In this document: in pieces, positions 46,561 through 60,299 of the stretch
Layout of the letters: each line of letters opens with the position of its first letter
Numbering within the stretch: the stretch's first letter is position 1
Assembly: GCA_028015205.1 (NCBI GenBank)
Contig: CM051520.1
Span: 33,967,528 to 34,031,527 of the forward strand
Length of the DNA stretch: 64,000 nt
Direction of reading: 5' to 3'
DNA from: Mytilisepta virgata
Taxonomy: Eukaryota; Mollusca; Bivalvia; Mytilida; Mytilidae
Position numbers and translations under genes: made by a program
Notes under the pieces: model-generated
Told to the model about the DNA's origin: nothing
The model's database searches: none
What the model saw: only the letters and a program-made list of their open reading frames with translations

Positions 46561-49500
46561 ATTCGTTCTATAAAGTTTTGGATTGTTGTTTTCTTTTGGT
46601 GTTAATTGTGAATCTTTGATCTTCTATAATTATAAGCAAAAAGGTGCTCATGAAATTCTATATAAAAAATATTGCTCTATACAAGTGTAATAAATCATAA
46701 GAAAACGGAATGAAATTTATAAAAAAAATTAAGCATTTTAACAAGGACATAACAACCACTTTACATTTTGATAATTTTCTTTTCAATTTATCGCCAAAGA
46801 CTTGGCCGCGTTATATTTGTGCACTTTTTTTGGGGTGGGGATTATATGTTTTGTGGTCTATCTTTTATGAGTGTTTAGAGAGTTGTTATTTGTATATGCA
46901 TTAAAAGTAGGAGTTTTTGGTACTAACTTAGAGATATTATAATATGAATGTTCTTTCTTATTTTCCCCAGTTGAGGAATAGATTAAAATCTACCATACGC
47001 TCGGGAATACTAAACTTTACATGTGATTATGCACTTAGAAATATACTTACAATTATTTCACTTTTCATATAACTCTTCACATATGTTGGAAATTATCATA
47101 TTTATTTTTTTTAGGAAAGATGTGAGAACACTTCCTTAAGTTTCTTAAACATTTTTAATCATGCAACACATGTAACAAAGAAGTGAGTATATATAATCAT
47201 GTACATGAGAAAATAGTAGACAAGAAGAGGTCTAGTTGAAAAATCTTGGTTCCAAATTGTTTTATCCTTGTGACAAAAGCTTCAGAAAACGGATGTGACG
47301 TCCATGTTTTCTTTTATCGTACTATCACAAGTACTCTATGTATTTTTGAAACATACCTGTAAATAGGATGATTGTTTTATTTAACAGAAGACAATCAACG
47401 AAGGCTTCTGTTTACTGTCCTTGTCTAAATATGGACGTTAATATAAAAAACAATATAATTCAATAATGTTCTTACCTACTTGTTTTAAATGTCGAATACA
47501 AGAAAAACCATTAAATTCAAAATGCGATATCAATTGTCAATTCATATTCATTCATTCTATTTTTAGATAATTTTTAAATAGTCCATTGTCTTTATATAGT
47601 ATTCTCGGTAATCACGTCCCTTCTACCAGGAAGACTTTTAGATATGGCGGATATTATTTTATTTTGATTGAGAACAAATGTAAGTACCCTTTTGATACAT
47701 ATATATCTTTAAAAAAGTAATCATGTAATGTAGATGTACACATATAGGTGTCCTTTAGAATAACAACACGGTGATTCAGTTTACAGTAGACAAATAGGGA
47801 TATTGACCTGAAATTAATTTTTGCTGTGTTCCTTTATCCTGACATTTTCGTTTCCTTGGACTTTCCTTACTGTTTTGTTGCTTCGGTATTCTTTTGCCGA
47901 TATTTATCCACTCGAAACATTTTCAAGAATGTGACTTCTGTTGTTCTTCATCGTAACAACCAAAGAACTTATATCATGTTGGAGCCATAAATAATATGAT
48001 TGCCTAATTTAATGGTAGGGAATTCGTTACCATTTTTGTTCTATTGTCATATACAAATATGACTTAAGATTCAGTTATTTTTGTCAAAAAGCTACTTTTA
48101 ACCCAGAAAACTTCATTGATTTGAAATTTTGCATATTGTTATAATTATGCTCTTTTTCTATACGAAAGGTGCTTTTAATTTGTTGTTCCGAGAGACATTT
48201 CTATAGTTTTACACGTCGAAGGATGCTATTATTGTATAATATAGACACATTAATTATTTTCATACTATAAGAAGGTCCATGTTGGTCTATTTTGCACAGA
48301 AGAATAGGTTGTTCCATTTGGATCATTTTCTGGCAAACATGGTTTGTCCCACAAAAATTGTTTATTATGCTGGATTATTGTGCACATTTTGAAGGTGTGC
48401 ATTTTTTAAAGATTTCCATTGTCATCAGTGTTTTTTTTTTTTTTTTACAAAATTCATTTGTTAAATGAAGTTATTTTATTATTACTTGGGTCCATGCATG
48501 TTTTGTCTTAAAAAAAATCATGCTACATGTACATTATGACCTGATTGACATATTTGTACTTACTTAGATAATGATATGATTGAATTCCACCAGTTGAAAA
48601 TAAGCATCATTTAATTGTGCGCACAGGACATACGAAATTCTTCGATTAATGAGATACATGTATCACGTGTAATAAGAATTTCATGATTTTTGAAATCGAA
48701 CATTATCTGTTTCCATATATTTCATAGAAGACAATTCATTACTTTTCTTTCCTAGCCTTATTTCAATATGAACATATGTAAAGGTGCAGCTAAATGTTAG
48801 GATAACTATTGGGATAACATACATACAGCGCTAAACCAAGCTAATGTTTGGGTGGCTCAGTATTCCGGAGATTGGGCTGTTGTACTGTTCACAAAATAAT
48901 TTAAGAGCAAAATTACTCTTAAGTCGCAGTCTCTAGTCTAACTTACGAGTGAATTTACTCTTAAAATATTTTGTGAAAATGGCTACTGGGGGTGCTGAAG
49001 GTCCAAAGTGGGTAGATGGCAGAGCCTTAGTAAGGCCAAACTAAGGTTCAAAGCCCTCTCGGAAGCTCCGCACATATTATATATGTAAATTTTTGTACAA
49101 AAAATGTCGAGCAAATCTAGAAGAAGACACAAAAGAAAAATAAGTGTCAATCCTGATTTCTTCACATAAAAAACAATCTGCTCGACGTTAAAGGGTACAT
49201 GTAGGAGGGCGACGGATGCTCCCACCGATTGGATTTAAATCTGTACAGAATCGTACTTTTTGAGCAGTTGATTATCATTTTAAACCTTTAAATTGAAAAT
49301 CATCAAAGGTTTTGTATTCAAGATGATTAAATCTTCAACAGGAAAAATTTTTGTAACAATATCAAACGTCACAGCACGCATTGTTATATTTTTAAAATTA
49401 TTTTCAAATGGTTGAATGAATGCATATTGTATTCTTATGAATTAATTCTTTACATGGAACGCTTCACTTTAACACATGGCGGATATTATTTTTTTTGTTC

Positions 49501-49960
49501 TCTTTAAAGGTAAATGTGACTACGCGTTTATTACTATAATTTATTTAGTGTAATGAATATAAGAGTTTATCTTCAAATATATCTGGGAACAAAACTTACA
49601 CTTCAGTTTATGGAAGACAAGACGACTCGTGGTTGGAAAATATTCTATGCCCTTAATATAGAAAACTAAATACAATGTACTAACATATAAAGGGCATTAG
49701 TTAATGTAATGGGCTATTTTTTTTTTACATATATTCATTATCATGTAATAAAAAACAAGTATATTCCATATAAATGTATGGCAAGCAATGCAGTTGACTT
49801 GGATAAATAGTACATCAACAAATAATATATATGATTTCGTTGAAAAAGTAAAAAATAACGTATAACAGCAGGAACATAATTTATAAATTTTTTGACAATT
49901 ATGATTTATTGTCATAGTTTGTTTCCATACCATGATGGTCACTATATCTAGAGTTTTCAT
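46560..49960. other. AT-rich region with little structure
   Basis: No gene was recognised. A small piece of the subfamily 3 Penelope tail (GTTTTGTTGCTTCGGTATTC) lies at 47870-47910. A short ATGGCGGATATTATTTT block occurs at 47644 and again at 49478. TTAAGAGCAAAATTACTCTTAAG (48900) is a small palindrome. Confidence 0.45.
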
Positions 49961-49984
49961 AAGTAAGAAAGATTTTATGAAGGT

Positions 49985-50400
49985 GTTAAGGTATCCGGAC
50001 CATAAATGACCACGAGATTATTCAAAAGTTCCGGATGTTCCTTACAAAGCAACTGAAATGACCTCGGTAATTATCGGCAAACTTCGGAAATGCCAATATA
50101 ACTAACTTATTTTTACAGACTCTGCATATAAGCAACAAAGTGTGTTTCAACTTAAGAAAAATATGTATACAAAATTCCAGAATTAAATTGTTTGGTTCAG
50201 CCATTCACGGTCAAAAAGAGATACACTTTTCGATCATTATCTATTATGGTCCGGAGACCTTCACCAACGTTCAGTGCAATAAATATGACTGCATATAAGA
50301 GAAAGGACTGGTAACATATGTCCGACATGAACAGCAAATGTATGAGTAAAAATGTGCCGGGTGTTAATAAAATCTTGATCAAAAGTGTCAAAACAATCTA
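49985..50400. repeat. Dispersed repeat, copy 1 (partner at 62385-62760)
   Basis: AATATAACTAACTTATTTTT, AAGCAACAAAGTGTGTTTCA, ATTATCTATTATGGTCCGGA and GACTGCATATAAGAGAAAGG correspond in order to blocks at 62475-62740, in the same orientation and diverged. Confidence 0.6.
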
Positions 50401-50625
50401 ACAACAGACGTTTACATTAGACATATAGTCTTTAATTCATATGCAATTATTTACAAAATTTAATTTCTCAAATTTAACGTATCACAGCTGGATACAAAGT
50501 ACTAGTACTTACTAAGATGATAATATCCTACTAAACTTCAACTCCATCAGCTGCTTGTTAAAAGAAACATTCTATAAAAGTAATGTTGAAGCAAAAGACA
50601 TACACATTTTATTCATTGCTTGTGT

Positions 50626-50629
<4 letters not shown>

Positions 50630-50675
<46 letters not shown>
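50630..50675. repeat. (TA)n microsatellite
   Basis: About 22 uninterrupted TA dinucleotides. Confidence 0.98.
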
Positions 50676-50677
<2 letters not shown>

Positions 50678-51329
50678 AAATCGTAATTAAAAGCCAAATG
50701 CATCTTTCCTCTAGTAGGATTATAAACCCTCTGAAAAAGCCTCCAATTATTTCTGAAAGCTATAAGATTTTTTTAAATTGATGGGATCTCTGTGTGGAAT
50801 ATTTTATGCTCCCCTGTCATATGAAAACCGGAAAATAGAAAGTTATAGGATGATACATGTATCTGCCGTAAATAAGATTAACAAATTCTGCAGGTGATCA
50901 CAGTGGCCGGCTGTGGTAAAAGGGTCATTCGAAATATCCAGACAAAGAAAACAGTTAATTCCAAACGTTTCAGAATCAAATGTTGTTCAATATATCAATG
51001 CAAAGGTATGATTCGGCCTGATATTTGTCCCTTGATTTACAAAATCAAAAAGTAATTAAAAATGTACTCTCGGGTATCATTAAGTACTATTGAAATATTG
51101 CAATTTTAGGAACATGTTTTGTTTTCAACACGAAATGTCTGTAATAGCGGACATATGCCGCCAAAGATTGCTAATTGGGAAAACATGAACGAAGAATACA
51201 CCATTTTACTCATTTTTGGACCATTGAATAAACATTTTGTGATAACAGCCTCATCGTTCGATCATTACACAATAAAAACCAGAAATCTATTTCAAAGTCC
51301 CCCCCCCCCCCCTCACTAACTTTGGTATA

Positions 51330-52060
51330 TGGCTATGAAGCTCCCCGAGATGCATCCTTACAGCAAGTGATATATGATTGTAGGTCGTTTGGTATCAGAG
51401 AAGTGAACCCCGACGTAAAACTTAACCTAAGTCAATGAAGCGCGATAAGTAGATCAGTGACCTTAATTTGGTAGGAAGCTGTGTTACTCCCCGAGATTCA
51501 CCCTGACACCAAGTAGTATGATTGTAGGTCTATTGGTATCAGAGAACTGAACTCGGACGTAAAACTTAACCTAAGTCAATCAAGCGCGATAAGTAGATCG
51601 GAGTGACCTAGTTTTGTTAGGAAGCTGTGTTACTCCCCCAGATGCACCCTGACACCAAGTAGTATGATTGTAGGTCCATGGATATCAGACAACTGAACTT
51701 GGATGTAAAACTTAACCTAAGTCAATGAAGCGCGGTAAGTAGGTCAGTGTGACCGAATTTTGGTGGGAGTCAGTGTTGCTTCTAGGAATGCACCCAATCA
51801 CCAAGTATTATGATTGCAAGTCCCTTGGTATCAGAGAACTGAACTCGGACGTAAAACTTAACCGAAGTCAATGAAGCACAATGAGTAGGTCAGAGTGACT
51901 TAATTTTGATTGGAGGATGTGTTACTCCCGACATGCATCCTTACACAAAGTTATATGATTGTTGGTCACTTTGTATGTTAAAACTGATTTCTGACATAAA
52001 ACTTTAAAGCCAGTCAACCGTGTAATATGGGTCATGTGACCTCCATCATATGTCACATGG
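51330..52060 (+). repeat. Five tandem copies of a ~146-bp unit
   Basis: The word CTCCCCGAGATGCATCCTTA or its variants starts at 51341, 51487, 51634, 51779 and 51926 (periods 146, 147, 145, 147). Each unit also carries TATGATTGTAGGTC, GGTATCAGAGAACTGAACTC and ACGTAAAACTTAACCTAAGTC. A C run (51299-51312) precedes the array, and GTGGACGCGCGCGCGGACGC near 52130 follows it. Confidence 0.93.
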
Positions 52061-52819
52061 TCAGTCTCTTCAATGTGGACCTTCACGCAAAAATAGATGA
52101 CCCTATGTCAACTAGTAACTGAGAACTGGCTGTGGACGCGCGCGCGGACGCGGACATGGACGCCTTTGGGTACTCCATTAGTCTCCATCAACTTCGTTGA
52201 GGCGAACTGGTGATACAAATTCGAATATGAAAACTTAATTTTAATTTTTCATATCAAATGCGGCCAGATTATGACTTCAACCATACCATCTTCTTTATAT
52301 CGAAGTCTGGATGGGATAATAATTATGAAAATCGTGTCATTTCCTATACATGTACATTTTGTGATTGACAGTCCCCATTTTATTTATACACTTTAGTGAT
52401 GAATTATTGTAGTGTAAATATTTAGGAGATACTGTTATCCACATTGTATTTCAGGTGTCAAAATATCGGTTTAAAACAGAAATTTTCAAAACGTCGGAGG
52501 TAACGTCTGCGCTTGCGAAGTAATTTCATGGCATCAATTGTGCTTTTTGATGCTATTAGATTTTCAACGTTGTCCAATCAGAATTGACGTTACAATCAGT
52601 ATTGCATTACCATTACCCTTGCTGCGTTTGTAGCCACAGCTCAGAAGCAGCCATTCAATTTATAAAGATAAATCTAAATTCATCTGATAATGCATAATTG
52701 TTATTTGAAACATATTATCGTAAGCGTATGGTAAGATAATCTTCAAATAGATAACAGTATTTCATACCTCAAAATCAATAAATTAAATGTAGATATCACT
52801 ATGTTCAAGTATTAGGAAA

Positions 52820-53290
52820 AGGGATATCTTTCAAAATGTTTTGATTTTGAAAACACAATGGAAAAGGTCCATAAATTCAAAATCCAAGAAAAGACAAAGT
52901 CATGAGAATGGAACACAAGAAACAAACGCCACAAGGATATATGTATCACTAACAGAATAAAAGTACGAATAAAATATAATACACTAAACAAAAAATAGAA
53001 CAAGACAGCACAAAAATGAACGCACTACCACTGTGATCTCCTACTAAAACTTTGAGTGACATCATGTGCTCCGGAAGGGTAAGAATATATGTTCTGTTTT
53101 GTTAACGACAAACGCAGTGACGACCACAAAATCTTCGGAGTAATGACATTAAGAGAGACTGAACAAAACCCTGTCTTGGAAGTTTATCTGACAGCAATAT
53201 CATGCTGTGGAGAAAGTCGCTGTATAAATCACGTGCGTGGCATTAATAAGTCAACTGTGAAAACTTTCTATGAATTTAAATGATGAAGTT
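52820..53290 (-). mobile_element. Penelope-like C-terminus and tail (subfamily 3)
   Basis: The minus strand has a RRFCGRH remnant and PSGAHDVTQ-like codons near 53080-53050, followed by the tail (AGTGTATTATATTTTATTCG..GACTTTGTCTTTTCTTGG). It aligns with 56500-56960 and 27480-27760. Confidence 0.65.
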
Positions 53291-53944
53291 GGTGTTGGCC
53301 AGGTACATGTATAACTGCAAATGTGATTTCGCTTTTTTTCCCGAAAGAGACCCCCCTGGCGGTATTAGGGTTGGGGAGATCCAAATTTACGTGTAAGACT
53401 GGAATAATTAGCGATATGGCACGCTTAACGAAACATGTTTATACTATCTATTATAACACTTGTAATGAACAAAAAACTAAGTATGTTGCGAAACATCCAT
53501 GCGACAATAGATAACAAGAAAAATAAATGGAAATGGTGAGCTGTCAAAAGGGGCGTAAAACGACTAAAATGTATGAAATACACAAGTCGAACAAAACCAA
53601 ATATAAAATCGTAAAAACCGTTTTTGTTTTTGTTTACATTTTCTGTACGGACTCAGTCTTGCTCTGGATATCAAAGAGTCAACACCTTTTAATTTTATTT
53701 TTATTTTTTACATACTCGTGATCAAGACCATATTGGTCTAAACATTGAGTATTTTTAACTTTTTAGTTTGTTGTTGTTTTTTACGATTTTATATTTGGTT
53801 TTGTCGTCAGATTTTATATGATAATATTCAAGACAATTTCGGGATCTTCTTTGTGCGTAACCTTGTCATTTGACTGTCTCAGAATAACACTTTACATTTC
53901 TTGTTTTCAAGACATGTTTGATACAAGTATATATTATTATTGCC

Positions 53945-54405
53945 AGTTGTAGTATTTGCAAATATCAAGACCGCTCATAAAATAGCTATGTGATTACATT
54001 TAATATTGTACAACACAGCAAAATAGGACAAATTCACATGACAAAAAAGTTCATATTCAATTAAGCGAAATAACGAACTAATACAGATTTTCCTATCATG
54101 ATTGAAAAGCATTCTTTAACGAGAATTATTTGTTTTTCACACAGTAGTAATTTAAAAATAATGTTTGTTACCGTATAACATTTCTTTTGTTGTAACATAA
54201 AGAAGTTTTTTTTAAATATTGGTAAAGGATCTGCAATTTGTGTCACCCTAAACCGATTAGTAAGCCATTTCATGACTGTACCAATGGGAATTAAAACTTA
54301 TTTTATACATTTCGTATGACTATAATGCTAATAAATGGCAGTTATGATGGGAGGATGGGGTAGTTAAGAATATCGTTTAATATCGAATTTTGCGTTAAAT
54401 ATCCC
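53945..54405. repeat. Direct duplication of ~430 bp, copy 1
   Basis: GTAGTATTTGCAAATATCAA, GACCGCTCATAAAATA, GGCAGTTATGATGGGAGGAT and GGGGTAGTTAAGAATATCG bound a block that recurs at 54530-54975 with scattered substitutions. Confidence 0.93.
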
Positions 54406-54529
54406 AATCAATTGATTAACATTTATGTGACATTAAATCTGAGATTTAACACAGCCCACACGTATTTTCACTGTATAATCTATTGTAGCTAAAAGAAGTT
54501 TTAAATGTAAATTTGGATTATCTGCCCCT

Positions 54530-54975
54530 GATAGTAGTATTTGCAAATATCAAGACCGCTCATAAAATACCTGTGTGATTACATTTGATATCGTACAAAG
54601 CAGCAAAATAGGACAAATTCACATGAAAAAAAACTTTCATATCCAATTAACGACCTAATACAGGTTGTCATATGATGGTTGAAAGGAATTCTTTAACGAG
54701 AATAATTTGTTTTTCACATAGTAGTAATTTGAAAATAATATTTGTTACCGTATAACATTTCTTTTGTAGTAACATAAAGAAGTTTTTTAAATACTTGTAA
54801 AGGATCAGTAATGTTTGTCACCCTTAATCGATTAGTAAGCCATTTCATGATTGTACCATTGGGAATTAAAACTTATTTTATACATTTGTATGACTATAAT
54901 GCAAATAAATGGCAGTTATGATGGGAGGATGGGGTAGTTAAGAATATCGATTAGTATCGAATTTTGCGTAATTAC
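54530..54975. repeat. Direct duplication of ~430 bp, copy 2
   Basis: It is the second copy of 53945-54405, starting at AGTAGTATTTGCAAATATC. More diverged pieces occur at about 55830-55960 and 57775-57960 (GGGTCAGTAATTTTGTAACA). Confidence 0.93.
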
Positions 54976-56499
54976 TATATAAAGTAAAATTTCTAGGCAA
55001 CCACATGACAATACACGATTAGCTAGTTTAAGATTTCTGTTTCTGAAACATGATATTTTTACTATTGTACGGAGTATTCCTGAAAACCTGTTGCAGATTT
55101 TATTATCCTCTTCAAACGAATACTTCAATAGCAAATTGCAAATATTTGTCTTCGACAACCAGGTACATACATGTATGTGGTAATTTAAAAATCATATATC
55201 ACTTCTTTTATTAAAATTTATTCAAAAGACTTATTTGAAATACTGTAAACAATTTAAGAATTTAAGGATGGTCACTTGTGGGAATTTAGAATTTTGGTCA
55301 GATTATGCAAACTTCTCACGGTTAGTCTATCTATAGTATAGGATATTTTGTCACCAGCAACCCCTATTTTCTTTTCATTATTTATAATACATATCTTAAA
55401 GATCTAAATGGGAAAATATTATGAAATTCTATATATTAGTTTAATTTATTTACAACTTTAAACATTCATCACAGTTTCCATTTGAACCAAAATAAAAATC
55501 TAGAGAGACCCGTTTTTCTGCCAAAGTTTAAACACCTTATATCTCAGAAATGAGTTCAGTAACATATAGTTTTCTTTTTCTTTTTTTTTTGTTATTGATT
55601 GCAATCTCTATCTAAATATAAAGGTGTTTGAAAATCTATATATTAAACTCTCACCCGTGACCGTCCTTAAAACATTCTTATTGAACGTTACGGAGACGGA
55701 TGGTAAAAAGTGGCGTCTTGTATCGCAAACTTCGTTGGACATACCTATGATTTAATAATCTTTATCCTTATAACGCAAGGGACACCGACAATGATATATT
55801 ATTCAGACAACGCGTTTATTTGATAGTTCTTATAAAGGATTAGTAATTTTAGTCACCCTCAAACAATAAGTAGGCTGTCATATCCATAACTGTATAAAGT
55901 GAGGATATGAAACGTTTTTGCGCTCAACTTTTTAAATTATATGAGGAGTAGTTAAGACTGTGGTCTGGTATTAACGCATATTGCGTTTGATTTCTTAAAT
56001 TTTTGATAATCATTATTTCAATAACACTGTTATCCGAAAGTTTATTCGGGCAGTTCATTTATCCGCCAAAGAGAAGAGAAAACCCACCGTAGATGGGTCA
56101 GGCTGCGCAATTGTTTTCCTGTTACAGAAGCCATGAAACAATAGGCTGCCATTAAGTCTGTACGTTTCGTTGAATCATGGGAGATGGCTCAAAACGATCG
56201 CCATACAATGGCACATATCCAGTTAAAATCTCGGGGTGTAAAGTCAGTCTACTTTTTCCGTAATTTGAGAAATCACGAGCCATGGTAAAAAAAGTCTCCT
56301 TCTGCAAAGTAAAATGTACCTCTTTCATGCTTTCCATGTAGAATAAAAAATTTTCTTGGTTTTATTCGTTTAATCCTTTCAATATTTCTATGTCAAATGT
56401 CTCAGGTAAATACGCCTTTAAAACAACACTAGTTATTCAGTTATCATGGTTGGTTTTGTTACAGTAGGTCCATATATCATGGTGCAATTATAATTTTTT

Positions 56500-56960
56500 T
56501 AATGGACTTCTTTCGTATCCCTCAGGTCAAAGTTCATTGCAGGTCTTGAGCCAAATATTACATTAAACTTCAATGTGATTGAAATCCAAGAAAAACACGA
56601 GCCATGAGAATGGAACACGACAAACAAGCCCCATAAGATACATGTACCACCAAAAGAATAGAAAAAAAAGAAAACAAGACCACATACATGTACAGACATA
56701 ACAAACTCAACATACATAGAACAAGACGGCACAGTACAAAAAACCACTAGCAATGTGATCTCCAACTAAAAGCTTGGTGTGACATCATGTGCTCCAGAAG
56801 GGAGAGAATATATGTCCTGTTTAGTTAACAAGCAACCGTAATGACGACCACAAAATCTTTGGTGTGATGAAATTAAGAGAGAAAACATGTGCGCGGCAGT
56901 AACGAGTCAAATGTGAAAACCTATCTGTATGATCTATGTTCGTCTGAAACAATTCAAGGA
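56500..56960 (-). mobile_element. Penelope-like C-terminus and tail (subfamily 3)
   Basis: It aligns with 52820-53290 (GTGACATCATGTGCTCCAGA..TGACGACCACAAAATCTTTG) but lacks about 90 bp in the middle. The segment GTGCGCGGCAGTAACGAGTC (56888) also occurs near 26183, downstream of the RT piece of the endonuclease-first element. Confidence 0.65.
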
Positions 56961-57102
56961 CAAATCAGAGGGAACTTTGGATACTCGCAAAACCGGTTTA
57001 ACCCCATCAGATTTCAAAATAATCATCCATCACATTTTTATACTTGGGAACTAAGACATTAATTCTTGTTGCAGAGCTCTGTGATTTTTTGTTACATTGG
57101 GA

Positions 57103-57395
57103 GCTATTAATATAATAAAACGTATCACAAAATACCGAAATAGATTCGATGCAGTGTATGGCCATTTCGTTGACTGACAAATCAGCAGTTTTGGAAAACG
57201 GGTTAAAGTTGAATGATGAATTAATAAGCACAACCATCAAAATCCAAAACAATTAAAAGAAACAGGAATCCAAATTCAGCTAAGGGTTACCTCTGCATCA
57301 AAAGGAAGAGCCTTAGAAATTTCGGATAATTTCCTCAAATTTTGAACGGTACATTTAAAGCCATTTGAGTAATGAATCATGCCACGACAAAAATT
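57103..57395. repeat. Dispersed repeat, copy 2 (partner at 19073)
   Basis: It matches the gene B intron 3 copy over nearly its whole length, including GCATCAAAAGGAAGAGCCTT and GAGTAATGAATCATGCCACG. A third partial copy (TAATAAAACGTATCACAAAA) is at 57465-57535. Confidence 0.82.
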
Positions 57396-58899
57396 ATGGC
57401 TACTGGGCTGATAATGCCCTCGGGAACTTACAGTCCACATGCAGTAACATAGACCTAGTTGTAGTAATAAAACGTATCACAAAATACCGAATAAGATTTG
57501 ATGCACTGTATGGCCATCTTGTTGACTGATAACTGCTCAGCCGTTCACTATTAAGTAAACAAAGTCTGTTTAAATGTATTATAAGAAATACGCTATAAAT
57601 AGTAAATACAGGTAATGTTTGAACTCTATCAATTTAAACCAGACCGGCTAGAATAAGCAACAGTAATACATTGGAAGTATTGTAATAGTTTGCTTAAGAC
57701 CAACTACAAGTGACCTTATATAATTTAAATGAATGCTTTGATCTAAAATATTTTTTTTCACAAGCTAGTAATTTAAAAACGCAATGGGTTACAATATAAC
57801 ACTTCTTTTATAAACATATTCAAAAGAAGTATTTTAAATACTTATAAAGGGTCAGTAATTTTGTAACAATTAAACAAATAGTAAGCTATTATTTGATTTG
57901 ATGTAAGATAGGACGTATTTTAAACATTTCTATAAATGAGACAGTTGAGATGGAGACGTGTCAGCTAGTAAAATTTGTAACAGCCCACTTTGAACATTTG
58001 TTTCAAATATCGGTCAAGCTTAAACCGCGTTTGAATTTTCTTTTTTTGAAGTTCATCAACAATTTGGACAGTATACATCAATTTGTTTTTTTATTTTCCG
58101 TAATGACATTTTGAAAGGGATTAAACACCGAATAATGCAGCCAAAATAAAGCCTAATTAGCTCCCATTTTGTGGAAAAATGATTGCAAGCGTAAATTATG
58201 CTTACGAATATTTATCCAAAAATTCAAAAGAAACTCAACAGCTTCCCTTTGACGGAATTTCTTGTTTACAACTAGCGGCTTATATATAAGTTAGGGAATA
58301 TATTATTTAAACAAATTGTACCGATACCTATTTAAGGATTGGTATATGTAGCGATTCCAAAATGTTATTGAATTGTTGTATGTTGTATATGGGTGCGGAA
58401 TTAAGCTGTGAGAATTCTATTTAAACTCCAGGGCCCCAAATAGTGCGCTCAGAAATAAACATACCTCTGAGTAAGAGTTTAACATGAAATCTTTCAACAT
58501 TTTTTTTTTAGTTTAGGGTTTAAGTTTTTTATAGTTTTACAGTCGGAATTTTGCTTTTCCAGGTATACTCCATCTATTATACGTTTGATTTGAAAGCTTC
58601 CAAAATGTTTGTGGATGATTGATTGATTTAATTATATTTAAAATTCTAGAATCAAATAATTTTAATCCTGCTCCGGTAGGATGTCCAAATATTGAACCCA
58701 AAAGATTGACTTGAACTATTCAACATATTCTTTAGTTTAGATTCTACTTTTGTTATGGAAACAACGTCATAATTTTCCCTGTAATGGGTATCCTTCAAGG
58801 GGTTGATTAAAGCCTCTATTACTCATTTATTTAGTTTAGGGTTTGAATTTTGTTACAGAATCATTGCAGATAATCTGGGGATGTTTGATAGCTTTTGTA

Positions 58900-59870
58900 T
58901 TTTTATCTATGGTTCCAAAAGAGGCAAAAAAAGGCTCTTTCGTGATTTGAACTCAAGATACAGATTTTAGCTTAGTATCAAGATGATGTGGTGATGCTTT
59001 TGATATTTGAATTTTGGCCCGGAAGATCAAAATGTTCAATGCAATGTAGTTGTCATATTTCTTGCAAGTCCTGCACTAGTTAGTAATGTGAACAATGTAT
59101 GGGTGTGTTTTGGAAGATGCATAGTGTTTGATGCAGGGTATAATGTTATCCCATGATGTTTCATAAAATCAATACTATAATCAAAGAATGTTGTAAACCT
59201 TCTACCACGTGTACAAAATGGTGAAATACAGTGCCTTTAAAAGATAATGGTAACTTAATTTTCCCAGAAACGTTTGAACGCATACCACCGGTTACAGACA
59301 AATACTCAGATTTTACAAGGTCTTTATCCTTACAAGATAATTTTTAATTATTTGAGGTACAGCAAGTTATAGTAACACCTGTATCTAAGAGCCAGTGCTT
59401 CTCCTTTCCTACCACGTCTATTACTGTGGTATTCTTATGCATAGATTCAGTTAAATTCATCCCTGCATACTTCTACCTTTGTGTCTCTCCTCTGATTTGC
59501 GCCTTTGGATAGGCGCGTTTTCCTATTGCCTACGATTAAAAAAGTTATAATTTTGTGTTCTATAATTATTACTCCTATTATCATACAAACTCTTGCAAAG
59601 TGACAATTTTATTTCATTTTTTTTTAATTTAACAAAAGCACGGCATTGACTACTACGCTTACGCAACGTACCGCACTTGTGACAAAATGTATCTTACGGT
59701 CTCCTTCTTTGACTGTAATTATTTTGCTTTTGATGTTCTTCCTGTTGTCTTTGGCTGGTTACAGATGCCATCGTTGTTTCAAATCAGTCTGCCACGAGCT
59801 GCACCACCTTCTCAGCTTGCAATGCTGTTTCTTTGAATTCATCCAAGGTTTTCGGCTGTGGAACTCATGA
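58900..59870 (-). mobile_element. LTR-retrotransposon relic: Gag end and retropepsin
   Basis: The minus strand reads, in order, a Gag-like TLDEFKETALQAEKVVQLVA (about 59850), then a degenerate zinc knuckle CHKCGTLRKRSSQC (about 59690) with CCHC spacing but lysine for histidine. Next comes an aspartic protease with VIDVVGKEKHWLLDTGVTIT (about 59430), LSVTGGMRSNVSGKI, then after a frameshift IDFMKHHGITLYPASNTMHL (about 59160). DTG plus a GIDFL-type end is the Gypsy-class retropepsin pattern. In-frame stops and shifts show it is dead. No RT, integrase or LTR is identified in the window. Confidence 0.65.
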
Positions 59871-59898
59871 AAACACGTTCAGCTATCATAAAACGAAA

Positions 59899-59922
59899 AC
59901 CCTAACCCTACCCCTAATTGTG
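59899..59922. repeat. Short telomere-like run
   Basis: CCCTAACCCTACCCCTAA resembles three (CCCTAA) units with one change. It is too short to indicate a real interstitial telomere. Confidence 0.4.
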
Positions 59923-60299
59923 TAGACTGTACCATTGTCCAAAAAGATTCCAACACTGCAAAACTACTAGTTTACCATTAAATTACTCGAGGCTGATTTC
60001 TCCAGGCATAACTAATGTTCTTACGTTCTCTACTGTTGGGCCTGTTGCACCTGCTGTACCACTCGCCACTGTTAACTGTCCTTCCCATGCCTGTGATCTT
60101 GTTGTTACACCACTAGCTTGGCTATTCTATGGAGCAGGCGTCTGAAATAATCTTGGAAACTAGCAGGATTTTCGGTTCGTCCACCAGTGTCGTAACAGGC
60201 TTTGTGTCATATTGTGTTTTTCGGTGTTGACTAATTATTTCAGTGGGGCGTAATACCAGTGTCTTTCCGACTTCTTCCCGATGTAATACTAAGTAAATG

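Noticed and set aside
48980..49225. Minus-strand 80-aa frame GASVALLHVPF...
   Set aside because: No recognisable domain; the region contains short inverted words typical of non-coding repeats.
59899..59922. Interstitial telomere
   Set aside because: Only about three imperfect units; chance or local repeat is as likely.
59646..60145. Plus-strand frames of 74-75 aa with several cysteines
   Set aside because: The minus strand carries the Gag/protease relic in at least the first part, so these are shadows of it or chance.
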